Source: Homarus americanus
Taxonomy: Eukaryota; Arthropoda; Malacostraca; Decapoda; Nephropidae
Length of the DNA: 64,000 nucleotides
Assembly (NCBI RefSeq): GCF_018991925.1
Contig: NW_024735442.1
Span: 646,001 to 710,000 of the forward strand
Direction of reading: 5' to 3'
Both the position numbers and the translations under genes were made by a program. The stretch's first letter is position 1. Each line of letters begins with the position of its first letter. The notes under the pieces were generated by a model, which saw only the letters and a program-made list of their open reading frames with translations, was not told where the DNA came from and did no database searches. Below, piece after piece: positions 11,575 through 48,610 of this stretch.

Positions 11575-11862
11575 AGGTGGCCGGTAATAAAGTCACAGGC
11601 AAAAAAGTCACAAAAAAGTCACAATTTTGGCTAGGAAAAAAAGTCACAGGAAAAAAAGTCAGAAAAAGTCACAATTTTGGCTAGGAAAAAAAGTCACAAT
11701 TAATTTATGGTGGCCGGTAATAAAGGCTAGGTTAGGTTAGGTTAGGTTGACATATTAACCTTAAAAAATGTGAGAATTCGATAGTTAACTTTTCTTTTTT
11801 TCCTGTGACTTTTTCCTGTGACTTTTTTTCTGTGACTTTTTTACCTGTGACTTTTTTACCTG
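11575..11862. repeat. AAAAAGTCACAGG inverted tandem cluster
   Basis: Left block 11593-11700 repeats AAAAAAGTCACA(GG) and ACAATTTTGGCTAGGAAAA. Right block 11800-11862 repeats CCTGTGACTTTTTT in the opposite orientation. Between them lie a second GGTGGCCGGTAATAAAG and a GGTTAGGTTAGGTTAGG core. The layout is a foldback with tandem-repeat arms. Confidence 0.7.
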
Positions 11863-11869
11863 GATTCAA

Positions 11870-13500
11870 TGAATAAACATGGCGGCATAAAGACGCAAGT
11901 CTCTCAATAGGACACTCGCTCTTTACCAAATACACCTGTAATTTCAAAATATTTCTTTGACACACCTGCCTCGTCCTTGCCCCTCAGCTTAGTATTGAAC
12001 GTTCCTCCGTTAATAATGTAAAATTTTAATGAAAAAAAAAGTGGATCCTTAAGTATATATAATTTTTAAAGGAGGTTTAGGATACTTTTATAGAAATGCA
12101 GGAAATATAAATTGGAACCTTTACGACAGTATACTATACTCCAGAACCTCTCATAAAACCCTCGTGTAACGGCGGTCAAGTCTCAACCCACTGGATTACC
12201 GACACTCCGCCAATAACATAACAAACATCTAAATCATACCACAAAATAACTTACAGTCCTCAGTACACGCTAACGATTTATTAAATTTAAAGAAAACAAT
12301 CTGATCAAACGAGTTTCATTTGGAATAGAATTCAACAGGCAAATTTCCTTTGCGTCATGAAACTCCTTACTATGAGAAAATTAGTATTAATAGTTTCTTT
12401 TTCATGTTTACTAATGTCTGACTGCACTTGACCGGTAGACTTTTTCTCAAGGTTGAGTATCTTATCCAAAATTCTAAATAGTTTAATTTTACGGTCCATT
12501 CTGGCACTGTTCTCGAGTAAGTTACAATATTTGACTACTCGTATATTGTTCCGTCACGTCTGCAGCTGTTTTTGTACAGTTAGTGTTCTTACTCTAATGT
12601 CTCGTCGATTATTGATGGCTATATGCATCAGTGCACGAAAATAAGTGTGTAGTTTTTAAATCTACTAGAAAATGCAGAAATTTTGAGTTCTTCATAAGTA
12701 ATAATTGACCTTCATAAATATAAAACATAAAATTAAGATATGTCGTGAAATATTCAGTCGTTATATAACTACAAGACTTGCCTGTCGGTATAGTGGCCCC
12801 CTCAGTTCTCTTTAAACGTTGTTGTTGTGGTTGTCTTAAGGTCGCGTTACACTTGATATTTTTCCGTCGTTATTTCCGTGAATTGTCACATTTTCTAGCC
12901 CGTCTCGCTCACACGAAACATATCGTTTCCTCCTGTCTGGCTTGCGCCAATTTCTGTGGTCAAGTGAAGATCTATATTCGACAATGAATATATTTATATA
13001 AAATATCGAACCACATAAAATAACTAAATTCGAGTTTAAAAACATTCAGTATCGCATTTTTAATAAATTTCTTAGGGGTATTTTTTTATTGTTGATATTT
13101 ATAATTACAGCTGATGTTTGTTTGCATTGAGACGTGTTCAACGTCTTCACGGCCTATCTATTCCTGTGTGAACACACCTGTCCGAAGAATATATGATAGA
13201 CAATATTAAATCTCATCGTTGCCTGTGGAATCCAAGGGACGATAGATACAGTAAAAAAAAAAAATAATAATAAGAGGAAGGCATACAACGCCATCTTCTT
13301 TGTTTACAATTGACGAACGCAGAAAGACTGGCGTGCTAGTTCTCTGTGCGTGCTTAACGGGGCGCTCAGAAATTTGAAAATGTTAAGAAAATTTATGCAA
13401 TAAACTGACAAAAGGTGCTAGTGTAGCGGCGTCTTTAACTGGTGTTCATTTTGGCCCATCATACCACCCGTTTCCCTTTTCTCAGATTTTGTATATATTT
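11870..13500. other. No recognised gene
   Basis: Downstream flank of the villin gene. I find no exon-like translation and no mobile element with clear ends. Confidence 0.4.
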
Positions 13501-13512
13501 TATGCCAGTACA

Positions 13513-13607
13513 TTTATTACCTTTATTATTTTTTTTATTTTACTTTGCACTTGTTTTAAGTATGTCAACACGTCTATCTCTCATACATTCAGGCCAGTTT
13601 TTTTATT
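13513..13607 (-). terminator. Candidate poly(A) signals of the villin gene
   Basis: AATAAA on the minus strand occurs at 13602-13607, 13522-13527 and 13513-13518, about 135-230 nt after the stop codon. Any of these could end the transcript. The sequence alone does not show which is used. Confidence 0.4.
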
Positions 13608-13742
13608 ACATGTATATGTCTACTTCCTCCTTCCTGCCATTATTATATACACGAAGGTCATAAGCTGCCCATCTTGTTCCTGTGCCCTTGGCAGTTGTTG
13701 ACTTGTCGAGTTCTGGTGGATGATGACCATGGTCCTCGAGGC

Positions 13743-38610
<24,868 letters not shown>

Positions 38611-38815
38611 CCTGCCGAACACAACACAAGTCATTACTACACGACATCTGAGAGGGATGAGTGGGAGTCGTGGGTAAGATACTACTACCAATAGCAGGGG
38701 ATAATGTGTTAGAGTAAGACAAAATCGACAAGTAAATATTTACAAACTTAGAGTAAACAAAATGTATACATGTCAATAATAACAAACATTAACTTCATAT
38801 GAGTAGGAATTGAAT

Positions 38816-39140
38816 TAGAGTTAATCCACCAAACCAAATTTAACCCAACTTACCCTAACTACACGAAACAAGGTAATATCAACAGTCTCTATAATGTTAC
38901 AAACTTTAAAAATTACCACCTAAACATAACCTAACCAAACTTAAACCTAACTTAATCTAACCTAATTTACGCAAACTTAGCCCAACCTAACCTAACCAAG
39001 CCTAATCTACGCTAACCTAACCTAACCTAACCTAACCTAACCAAGCCTAATCTACGCTAACCTAACCTAAACCCCCCCAGGTAGTGATAGGGTGTTTATT
39101 CATCAGGTGAAATAAGCTGGAGGGTTAATCTTCAGGTGAT
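38816..39140. mobile_element. Foldback element, copy H, with long CCTAA-like core
   Basis: AGTTAATCCACCAAACC marks a weak left arm. CCTAACCTAA-type repeats fill 38925-39070. AGGGTGTTTATTCATCAGGT then GAAATAAGCTGGAGGGTTAA and TCTTCAGGTGAT form a clear right arm. It lies just upstream of villin exon 1. Confidence 0.65.
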
Positions 39141-39289
39141 AATAAAGGTCTAATTCTAAGCTGATAAAAAGTCAGTCAACATCAGCAGCTGTAATTTTCA
39201 ATCCCCACCTCAATAGTAATGCTCACCTGGAATGTAATTAATATCACAGGTGTAAGCAAAATGAGTAATAGTGTGGTACATGAACGACT

Positions 39290-39852
39290 GCACTACACCA
39301 TGACCACACTACGCCACGACCGCACTACGCCATGACCACACTATGCCACGACCACACTACACCATTACACTATGCCATGACCACACTACACCATGACCAC
39401 ACTACATCATGACCACACTACACCATACCGCACTATGCCATGACCACACTACACATGACCACACTACATGACACATGCCACTACACCATGATGACATGAC
39501 TACACTATGCCATGACCACACTACACCATGACCACACTACATCATGACCACACTACATCATGACCACACTACATTATGACCACACTACACCATGATCACA
39601 CTACGCCATGACCACACAACACCATGACCACACTACATCATGACCACACTACATCATGACCACACTACATCATGACCACACTACACCATGACCACACTAC
39701 ACGACCAAACTACACCATGACCACACTACATCATGACCACACTACATCATGACCACACTACATTATGACCACACTACACCATGATCACACTACGCCATGA
39801 CCACACTACATCATGACCACACTGCATCATGACCACACTACATCATGACCAC
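39290..39852. repeat. 16-bp minisatellite CATGACCACACTACAC
   Basis: About 35 imperfect copies of CATGACCACACTAC(A/G)(C/T). Confidence 0.93.
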
Positions 39853-40157
39853 ATAAAACTGCCTTACGGGAAAAGTGAGTGTTCCTGTTTGACGAGGGTG
39901 CGGGTGTGGGGGGGGGTCCTGATTGGTTGGGTAGCGGGGGTAGGGAGTTCTGATTGGTGGGAGTGGTGGGTATGGGGTCCTGATTGGTGGGAGAAGATAG
40001 GTGAGTTCTGATTAGTGGGGAGGGAGATGTTGTACTTGGCCGGTGGTTGGCTGTAGATGGTACAGAGATTATCGCGATATTTGAGTCGTTTATCATTATC
40101 ATCTCAAGCAACTGGGAGACTTTTTTACAATAACTATCTTTTGGAATTTACGAGTCA

Positions 40158-40349
40158 TTAGAGGCTACACACTTCATAATGACACGCGAGGCTACACACT
40201 TCATAATGACACGCGAGGCTACACACTTCATAATGACACGCGAGGCTACACACTTCATAATGACACGCGAGGCTACACACTTCATAATGACACGCGAGGC
40301 TACAACACTTCATAATGACACGCGAGGCTACAACACTTCATAATGACAC
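40158..40349. repeat. 27-bp tandem repeat, about seven copies
   Basis: ACACTTCATAATGACACGCG(AGGCTAC), with the last two copies one base longer. Confidence 0.96.
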
Positions 40350-40381
40350 GCGATATAATATAAAATAAGGATCGAAGTATA

Positions 40382-40435
<54 letters not shown>

Positions 40436-40884
40436 AACAATAACACAATAACCAGCTCGAGTAAAGTCTCCCTGCAATCAATTATTCAGCAACGAGGAAG
40501 AGCTCTTGAGTAAGTAGGACAACCAAGGCATCAGCAGCAGCAGCACTGATGAGAATGTCAAGAAAGATATGGCATGACCCACACACCAGATCACGGGGTC
40601 CTCCTGCCCACGGTACAGTATACAAGGTCGTGGGTTCCAGTACCATCATTTCTTTGGTGACTTGTCAAATGTCTTTCAGTTCTATTAAGTTACAGACCTA
40701 ATGGGGGTCAAATCTTTATCGATCCAAGTACTAATGGGTTCAATAATAATGGTCCATAATCCTAATAGATGAGTGACTAGTTTAGATTGGGACTTGCTAG
40801 AAATGAAATATGCTGGGATGTGTAATCTTCAAGTGACGTCAATTCAATTCATGTTTTGTTGGGACATATTGTGGTATTGTTGCA

Positions 40885-41150
40885 GTATATCCAGGCTTCA
40901 CTACATCCATGCGTCACTATATCCTGATTTCAGTATATTTAGGTTTCACTATCCAGGCTTCACTACATCCATGCTTCACTACACTCATGCTTCACTACAA
41001 CCAGGCTTCACTATCCAAGCTTCACGACATCCAGGCTTCACAACATGCAAGTGTCACTACATCCAGGCCTCACTACATTCAAGCTTCACAACATTGAGGC
41101 TTCACTATCTAAGCATCATTACATCCAGGCTTCACTATATCCAGATCAGC
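40885..41150. repeat. CCAGGCTTCACTACAT degenerate minisatellite
   Basis: Imperfect 14-16 bp units (CCAGGCTTCACTACAT, CCATGCTTCACTACA and similar). Confidence 0.85.
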
Positions 41151-41609
41151 AGCAATTGAGCCAACAAGGTAAGTTAAGACAAGGTCGGGTGGCTAATCGC
41201 ATCATCCAGGGACCTCTGTGGGGGATTGGGTCGATTACGTGTGGGTGGGATGGCCGGAGCCCTAGCTAGACCCTGGTGATTTTTGTCCAAACCTACGTCT
41301 TATTAATCCGCTCAGAGGGCAGTTAATCCTACAGTAATCCTTCTATAGACCTTGGCATGTTAGTATAGTAGATATTAATCCTTATCACCTTTTCACTGTT
41401 TATTACCCTGTGATTAATCCGCTCTAGCTGTAATTAATCCCCCTCACTCAATCTGCTAGTATTCGTTAATAATCCCCTTCATCCTGCTACTACATGTCAT
41501 TAATCTCCCTCACGCTCAACATTTACCTGTAATCCTAAAAATGCCACATGCAATCCTGGCAGATTATTGTCAAGTCCACCTGTGCCACGCTAATCCTACC
41601 CAGCGACTT

Positions 41610-42070
41610 CAGCTGATCCACCAATACCATTCCGTGACCTCAAATGACCCACCAATACCACTCCTTGACCTCAAATGACCCACCAATACCATCCCGTGAC
41701 CTTAAATACTCCCCTGTGACCTCAAATGACCTACCAATACCACCCTGTGACCTCAAATAGTACCCTGTGACCTCAAATGACCCACCAATACCACCCTGTG
41801 ACCTCAAATGACCCACCAATACCACCCAGTGACCTTATATGACCCACTAATACCACCCCTGACCTTAAATGACCCACCAGTACCACCCAGTGACCTCAAA
41901 TGACCCACCAATACCACCCTGTGATCTCAAATGACCCACCAATACCACCCAGTGACCTCAAATGACCCACCAATACCACCCCATGACCTCTGACCTCAGC
42001 ACACCCACCAATACCACTCCGTGACCCTTGACCTCAGACCTCTGCCCACTGTGCCACTCCGTGACCCTTG
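41610..42070. repeat. About 31-bp minisatellite (TGACCTCAAATGACCCACCA...)
   Basis: Units TGACCTCAAATGACCCACCA + ATACCACCCTG repeat with deletions. TGACCT half-sites recur in each unit simply because of the repeat. Confidence 0.92.
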
Positions 42071-42142
42071 ACCTCATTCTTCTTCATTTCCACTAATTCC
42101 CTCTGTGACCTCCATCCTCCGGGCTTCCTGGACAGGTTAGGT

Positions 42143-42181
<39 letters not shown>

Positions 42182-42204
42182 TCGCCACAACCTATATAAC
42201 AAAA

Positions 42205-42725
42205 ATCAATGTTCCTGATAACGCCTCCACAACCTCCCCCCCCTTTAGTTGTTCTATCTCTGTTATTACTCCTCTCTCTCTCTATCTCTCTTCTCTACCT
42301 TCTATCTTTCCTTCTACTCTCTCTCTCTCCTTCTCTTCTCTACCTTCTATCTTTCCTTCTACTCTCTCTCTCCTTCTCTTCTCTACCTTCCATCTTTCTT
42401 TCTACTCTCTCTCTCTCTCTCTCCTTTTCTTCTCTACCTTCTATCTTCCCCTCTACTCTCTCTCTCTCTCACCTCTCTTCTCTCTTCTACTCTCTCTCTC
42501 CTTCTCTTCTCTATCTTCCCCTCTACTCTCTCTCTCTCTCACCGTCTCTTCTCTACCTTCCCTTGTACTCTCTCTCTCCTTCTCTTCTCTATCTTCCCTT
42601 CTACTCTCTCTCTCTCACCGTCTCTTCTCTACCTTCCCTTGTACTCTCTCTCTCCTCTTCTCTATCTTCCCTTCTACTCTCTCTCCTCTTCTCTATCTTT
42701 TATCTTCCCTTCTACTATCTGCTTA
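42205..42725. repeat. CT-rich polypyrimidine tract
   Basis: About 520 bp of TCTCTCTC and CTTCTCTTCTCTACCTTC-type units. The long open frames here are Ser/Leu/Phe low complexity, not genes. A (GA)n run lies just upstream at 42147-42180. Confidence 0.93.
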
Positions 42726-43542
42726 TTTTCGTTTTCTCTCTTACTTCTTTATTTTTTATTATTGTAGCGATAGTTTGTCTCTGTTCTTAATATTATTATT
42801 GTTGTTGTTTTTCTCTCCATCATCCCTCGTTATTATCATCATCTCGTCATTGATCATCGCTTTTATCATTATGACTTTTTTCTCTTTGTTACTTCATAAC
42901 AATGTTTTTTTTTTCTAATAATTATCTCTTTTTTTTTCGTCAATATTTCTCATGTTTAATACAGTGTCGTTTTTTTTTCTCATTATAAAATTTCACAGTT
43001 CTTATGCCTTTTATTTCAATTAATATTTCCTAGTTCTAATATGTCTCTTTAATATTTCCCATTCTGATGCCTTATTTCTTTTAAATAATTCCCAGTTTTA
43101 ACGTATTTTATTTTCTATTAATATTTCCCATTTCTAATATACAGTATATATCAGTTTTAATTAATATTCCTCAGTTTCAACACCGCGTCTCCTTTCTCAT
43201 CGCCCTTCCCCCATGTCCAATATCGTTCCGTGTCTCGATTCCGCTTTCCCCTCCCTCCCCCCTCACCTGATAGCCTCCGTCCTTGACAACACTCCTAGCT
43301 TCGTTATACTACTAAACAGGAGAGGGACGGACGGACGGACGGAAGGGAGGGAAGGAGGTAGAGAAGGGAGGAACGGAGGCAAAGAGGGGGGGGGAGTGAG
43401 GAATGGAGGGAGTCACTCTTAAAGCTGAAGGCTCGGCCCGGTCTTTGAGGCACCGCATGTTCTAATTTACGTGTCCTGGTGTTAATTTTTTTGTCCCAAC
43501 TCCCTCCTGTGTTTCTCAACTAGTGGGGGGATTGGAAAGGTG

Positions 43543-43578
<36 letters not shown>

Positions 43579-44000
43579 ATGTCCACCACGCCAGCCAGGT
43601 CTGAGTTAAAACATTAAAAACGTCAGCTTGTTGCAGGAGGAGGAACAGGCCAGCAGTCCAGGTAACGTTGTGTATTAATTACGAGTTGAATATACCTTTA
43701 TGGAAGGATAATACACGACCTGGTACCGTGACCTGGACCTGTGTGACCTGAACCAACACCTGGCTTCTGTCTGAAGTGTGTGTGTGTGTGTGTGGTCTGA
43801 TTACTTGTATATCCTGTACTAACCTGAAGTATGACGTCTGTATCTAATCTGGTGACCTGTCGACCTGTACACCCGTGATCTGATATGATATTTATGACCT
43901 TACGACTTGAGCTGTGACCTTCACCTGGATAACCTTTCGTGAGACGCCTTCCTCCTCACCTACACTCACTGTCACAATAACTCGACAAATGAGCCCCAAT
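42726..44000. other. No recognised gene
   Basis: AT-rich then mixed sequence with a GGAC/GGAAG-rich patch (43320-43420) and a (GA)n run (43542-43576). I see nothing gene-like. Confidence 0.4.
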
Positions 44001-44003
44001 AGG

Positions 44004-44175
44004 CTAAGTTAGGTTGGTTAGGTTAGGATGGATTAATTTAGGTTGGATTAGGTTAGATTAGATCAGGGCAGAGTGGATTAAGTTAAGTCAGATCAGGTTA
44101 GGTAGCTAAGATTAAGTTTGGGGAGGTTAGGTTAAGTTCTAAAACACATGGGGGTTAAGCTTAGGTTAGGAAATT
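44004..44175. repeat. TTAGG-like tract
   Basis: Degenerate GGTTAGGTTAGGATGG/GGTTGGATTAGG text over about 170 bp without clear foldback arms. Confidence 0.6.
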
Positions 44176-44534
44176 TATACAATCGAGAGTTAAATGACCA
44201 GCAACCACTAAAAGGTACAGAATGTGTCATTCACGGGGCATCTTTATGGCAGGTGAAGTGGCCGACGCTTACCTGGATTCACACCAAGATAGAGTCGTAA
44301 TCAGAGAGTCCTGTCAATAAAACAATTTAGGAGAACATAAAGCACTCCGGGTCTGTCTTGCTCCCCTAAACACAAACTGTACAATAATGGAAGCTGTTAT
44401 TTAGTTTGTTTTTATACACTTAAAAGTGAATAAACCTGGCCTTCCTCTACACGATGAAAGGGTGACATTATTCACCATATTAATAACACCCTGTAGACTG
44501 TAGTGATGCACTGGTGTGATGGCATCAAAAGTAA

Positions 44535-45533
44535 GATCATAAGAATATAAGGAGTCTGCAATAGGCCGGTTGGTCTGTGCACGGCAGCTCCTGTCGAGAG
44601 TTACTACCACTCTCTATCATCCATGAATCTATCTAGCCTCCTTTTAAAACTTTCCAGCGTTCCAGCACTTACTACAAAGTTGCTAAGCTTGTTCCATTCT
44701 TCTACCACCCTATTTGTGAACCAGTTTCTTCCTATCTTCCTCCTCAGCCTAAACTTATCCAACTTAAATCCGTTGCTTCGAGTCCTATCCTGCTCGGATA
44801 TTATAAGAAATTTATCTATATCTCCTTTATTGATGCCTTTCACCAACTTAAATACTGCTATCATATCTTCCCGCACTCTTCGTCTTTCTAGGGAATGAAA
44901 GTTTAGTTTCTTTAATCTATCTTCATATGGAAGGTTTCTAAGTCCCGGAATCATTTTCGTCATTCTTCGCTGCACTGACTCTAGTGAATTGATATCCATT
45001 CTATAAGGGCACCAGAACTGAACAGCATAATCGAGGTGCGGCCTGACTAGCGCAGGATATAGTTGCAATATGACCTCCGCACTCTTACTACCTACACTTC
45101 TAGATATAAAACCTAATACTCTGTTTGCCTTATTTCGAACATTAACGCACTGTTTTCTAGGCCGTAGGTCCGGGCTTACATGTGCCCCTAAGTCTCTTTC
45201 ACAAGTCGACTTCTCTAGGTTGATGTTGTAAAGGCTGTATACGTTGACAGTATTTGTTCTTCCAATATTAAGTACGCTGCACATGCTGGTGTTGAATTTC
45301 ATTTGCCATCTTTCTGACCACTCCTGCAGTTTATTTAAATCCTCCTGTAGTGCATTTTCATCCTGCCCTGAATTAATCTGCCGCCCTATTTTGCTGATCC
45401 CAGTATCTAGATAGTTTATGTAGATTATGAACAAGAGTGGGCCCAGTACTGACCCCTGGGGAACCCACTGGTTATACAGCCCCACTCAGATTTAGCACCA
45501 TCTACGCTGACCCTCTGTGTTCTATCGGTGAGC
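44535..45533 (-). mobile_element. CR1-type LINE (family A), RT C-terminal half with open frame
   Basis: An uninterrupted 293-codon frame (45485-44604) encodes VPQGSVLGPLLFIIYINYLD, then LQEWSERWQMKFN, HLDYAVQFWCPY, VQRRMTKMIPGLRN and SFKRRLDRFMDDREW. The CR1-like 3' end lies at 44535-44600. Compared with the copy at 62280-62200, the segment holding the catalytic FADD box is missing in frame, so the enzyme cannot work. It is 5'-truncated at the neighbouring foldback element. Confidence 0.88.
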
Positions 45534-45539
45534 CTGATC

Positions 45540-45712
45540 ATTAGACACCCTAAAGCTACCTTGGCGAGGGGGCGGGGGCGAGGTTAAGTTAAATTAAATT
45601 ATATTAGGTTAGGTTAGATTAGATTTGGTTGGGTTCAGTTAGAATTGAGGTGATTAATCTTAGAGTGAAATAAGTTAGGGGTGCCAATCTTCAGGTCATC
45701 ACAAACTGAATT
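45540..45712. mobile_element. Foldback element, copy I
   Basis: TTAGACACCCTAAAGCTACC begins the element. A core of GGTTAGGTTAGATTAG-like repeats follows, then GAGGTGATTAATCTTAGAGT with GAAATAAG and CCAATCTTCAGGT. It directly abuts the 5' side of the CR1 copy. Confidence 0.65.
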
Positions 45713-45809
45713 ACGTTGAAGACCCTGAAAATGTACTCTTGATCTTCTTAGGCCCCTTGTTGACATAGGACAGACTCTTACGTCGACGGTATAGTGTCAT
45801 TACTGCGCT

Positions 45810-45855
45810 TCAACAACTAAAGTCAGGTTAGGTTAGGTTAGGTTAGGTTTGGTTA
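45810..45855. repeat. Short TTAGG tract
   Basis: GTTAGGTTAGGTTAGGTTAG at 45832-45852, four near-perfect units. Confidence 0.75.
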
Positions 45856-45965
45856 AACATTACATTAGTCCATCAACAAATAGAAATTAAGAAATGTAAA
45901 CACTAAATAGTTCAAATGACCCAAGAAAATTAACCCCGTGAGTATGATGCCTTAACCCCTTCAGT

Positions 45966-46575
45966 ACATAAGAGCATAAGAATGGCGTAAACTTCAACGG
46001 TCCTATTGGGCCATACTGGGCAGTCCCGTTTACACCCAACCCCTATCACTCATATATCCAACCAACCTATGTTTGAAGCTATCCAGCGTATTTGAGTTAA
46101 TGATGATGTTTGGTAACTTGTTCCACTCGTCCACTACTCTGTTTCCAAACCAATGTTTACCTATATCGCGCCTAAATTTAAATTTGTTTAATTTAAAACC
46201 AATGCTACGAGTTCGCTCCTGGTTGGATAGCTTGAGTACCTTTGTTTAGCCCTGACTTCCATTTATACACCTCTATCATATCGCCCCTCACTCTACGTCT
46301 CTCGAGGGAGTGCAAATTAAGATGCTTTAACTTGTCTCTGTACTCAAGGTTCCTAATGCCCGGGATTAGTCTTGTCATTCTCCTCTGAATTCTTCCTAGG
46401 GATTCTATATCCATTCTGTAATACGGTGACCAGAATCGAACCGCGTAATCCAAGTGAGGTCTCACAAGCGCAAGATATATATTTTAGGATAACCTCGCTA
46501 GTCTTGTAACTAACAGTCCTTTGTATGAACCCAAGTACTTTATTAGCCTTGTTTCGAGCAAAATACACATTGTTG
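45966..46575 (-). mobile_element. CR1-type LINE (family B) fragment
   Basis: The minus strand encodes RPHLDYAVRFWSPYYRMDIE, then RRMTRLIPGIRNLEYRDKLK, LNLHSLERRRVRGDMIEVYK and the family B 3' UTR. At least two frameshifts. 5'-truncated near 46575. Confidence 0.85.
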
Positions 46576-46869
46576 ACGATGCCTTAACCCCTACAGTATG
46601 TTGAATTAACACCTTGAATACAATGACTTATCCCTTTTAAAACAAATTCATCACACTGAAGGGGTTAGAGTCTCAGTGAGCCAGTACAATCAACCCTTGG
46701 TGGCATCATATATCAGTGTTCGTTATCAGTTATCAGTGTCACTCACAGCGTCTCCCTCAATAAAGTTTAATGGCTTAGTGAGGCAACACCTACTGGACGT
46801 GGCAATAACCATCCGACACACGCTGAATGTTTGGCCTAGCTGCAACCTGTCTTAACCAACAACGATAAT

Positions 46870-46975
46870 GTGTGTGCTGACGTCATTAACCGGCCACAAC
46901 AATGTGTGGTGACGTCATTAACCGGCCGCAACAATGTGTGGTGACGTCATTAACCAGCCACAACAATGTGTGGGG
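46870..46975. repeat. 32-bp tandem repeat with three TGACGTCA octamers
   Basis: Units TGACGTCATTAACCGGCCAC + AACAATGTGTGG occur at 46878, 46910 and 46942, and a fourth is decayed (CAGTCACGTCA). Each intact unit has a palindromic CRE/ATF octamer. Confidence 0.9.
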
Positions 46976-47589
46976 GGACAGTCACGTCAAAAATGTAGAC
47001 ACTATTGAAAATCTATCCAGGAAACTTTTTTCCTTCGCCAAATAAAGTTTAATTTCCTTCATTGGGAATCAATATTAAAGAGACAACAAATTTATACCTG
47101 ATAGTTAACTGTGTCTGCCGTGGCGTACAACACCGAAGAAAGTGATCAACAAAAACACGACCCTAGTCTTCGAGGCAGTGTGTTGTGTTTATATAAGACG
47201 TTAACAGTTGTCTAGGGAACAAAACTTACGAGTAATGTCAACTGTCAACACTTATCATTATTCTTGGTAAAAATTTTTACCTGGATGGGAAAAAATACAA
47301 CCTTAAGAGTTTTACAGAGGACAGGAAACTAGTGATTGTTGCTGCCTTGAACAAGAGTTCACACAAAGGCCCCAAACATAGTGTCGTGCCAACTCTGAAC
47401 CCCAGAGGTGACCCTTACATGATGTTTCTGATAAGGTTGTCTGAGGGTGTGAAAGGTACTGATGACCTTGTTCAGAAGTTTGATATCATTGAGGAATTCC
47501 TGTAACAGAGGCTGGCAGAGTATGTCCACATGAACAGCTGATATTAAATGTAACAAAATTAAAGTGACGAAAATAAACAGAGAAGGGAG

Positions 47590-47742
47590 ACAAGGGACAC
47601 GTGATTGTTACTCTAAATGAAGATGGAACAGAGGAAGCGAAGCGTTCCAGGTATCTGAATATGTCATTAATGGACCCAACAATGGTGAATAGAATCTCAG
47701 AGCAGATGAGAAGAAAATAATAAACGCTTTAAAAATGTACGA

Positions 47743-47779
<37 letters not shown>

Positions 47780-48110
47780 TCGTGCTGTCGAGCCAGAGGG
47801 AGGAGCCAAGAGGATAGGGACAACATTGAGAGGGTAAATATAATGCAGAGAATAAGAGATACAGACATAAAAACATGTGGAAGTGCAAGAAGTGTTAGTT
47901 ATAGATCGATAGCGAATCAAGGTTAGCTCGGGTGGTATAGACGGACATACGGAGAGAGGATGAGAAATGAAAGATTGATAAAAGAGTAAATGCATCAAAG
48001 GAGGAGGGGAAAGGGAAGGCCAAGAAGGAGATGGAAGAATAGGGAGAAGGACGCACTAGAAATGAGAGGGATGGATACTTGGGAAACAACAGTGTGTGTG
48101 TGTGGAGGAG
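47590..48110 (+). mobile_element. Possible degenerate LINE C-terminus
   Basis: SRYLNMSLMDPTMVNRISEQ (47640-47710) and GRPRRRWKNREKDALEMRGM (48008-48075) resemble the post-RT region of non-LTR elements ('GRPR.RW.D....DL...G'). Frames are broken and a (GA)n run interrupts at 47744. Confidence 0.45.
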
Positions 48111-48526
48111 ATGACGTCGAGTGTTTCTTGCAGATGAACCAGAGGGACGTGCTACTACTGACAGGTGATACTAGAGTAAACCACATTCGAGTCCTTGTTA
48201 TAGTCGACGAAGACAATCAGAACACATCTATTACCGCGGTAAAAATAAATGAATATCGATAAACATGTATATAAATAATGTACAAAAGATCAACCTGCTG
48301 ACAGTTTTATATATATACCGAGTTAAGATTTCAAAGATCAGATCAAATCAGAATTACGACAAAAAACTTAATTCTCGAGAGTTACACCATCATGGCAGGT
48401 GAACACACGAGTCATATATTGAACCTTAAGATCAGTTGGGTATTATTAGGTTTACATTATAACGTTAATATTTTTCTGTAAGGTGTTCGGTGTTCGAAAG
48501 TCGGAGTCAGTTAGGGTTTCGGGGTT

Positions 48527-48530
<4 letters not shown>

Positions 48531-48610
<80 letters not shown>

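Noticed and set aside
38611..38691. Longer villin N-terminus starting at an upstream ATG
   Set aside because: The upstream frame is open, but its residues do not look like the family. The ATG at 38608 has a strong context and gives the expected length before G1.
39290..40349. CRISPR-like spaced repeats
   Set aside because: Repeats are contiguous minisatellites (16 and 27 bp) with no unique spacers, in a eukaryotic context.
41610..42070. Cluster of TGACCT nuclear-receptor half-sites
   Set aside because: Each is part of a 31-bp tandem repeat, so their number carries no independent evidence of binding.
42209..42790. 193-codon Ser/Leu frame suggesting a membrane protein
   Set aside because: Pure CT-repeat low complexity, with no start context or non-repeat segment.
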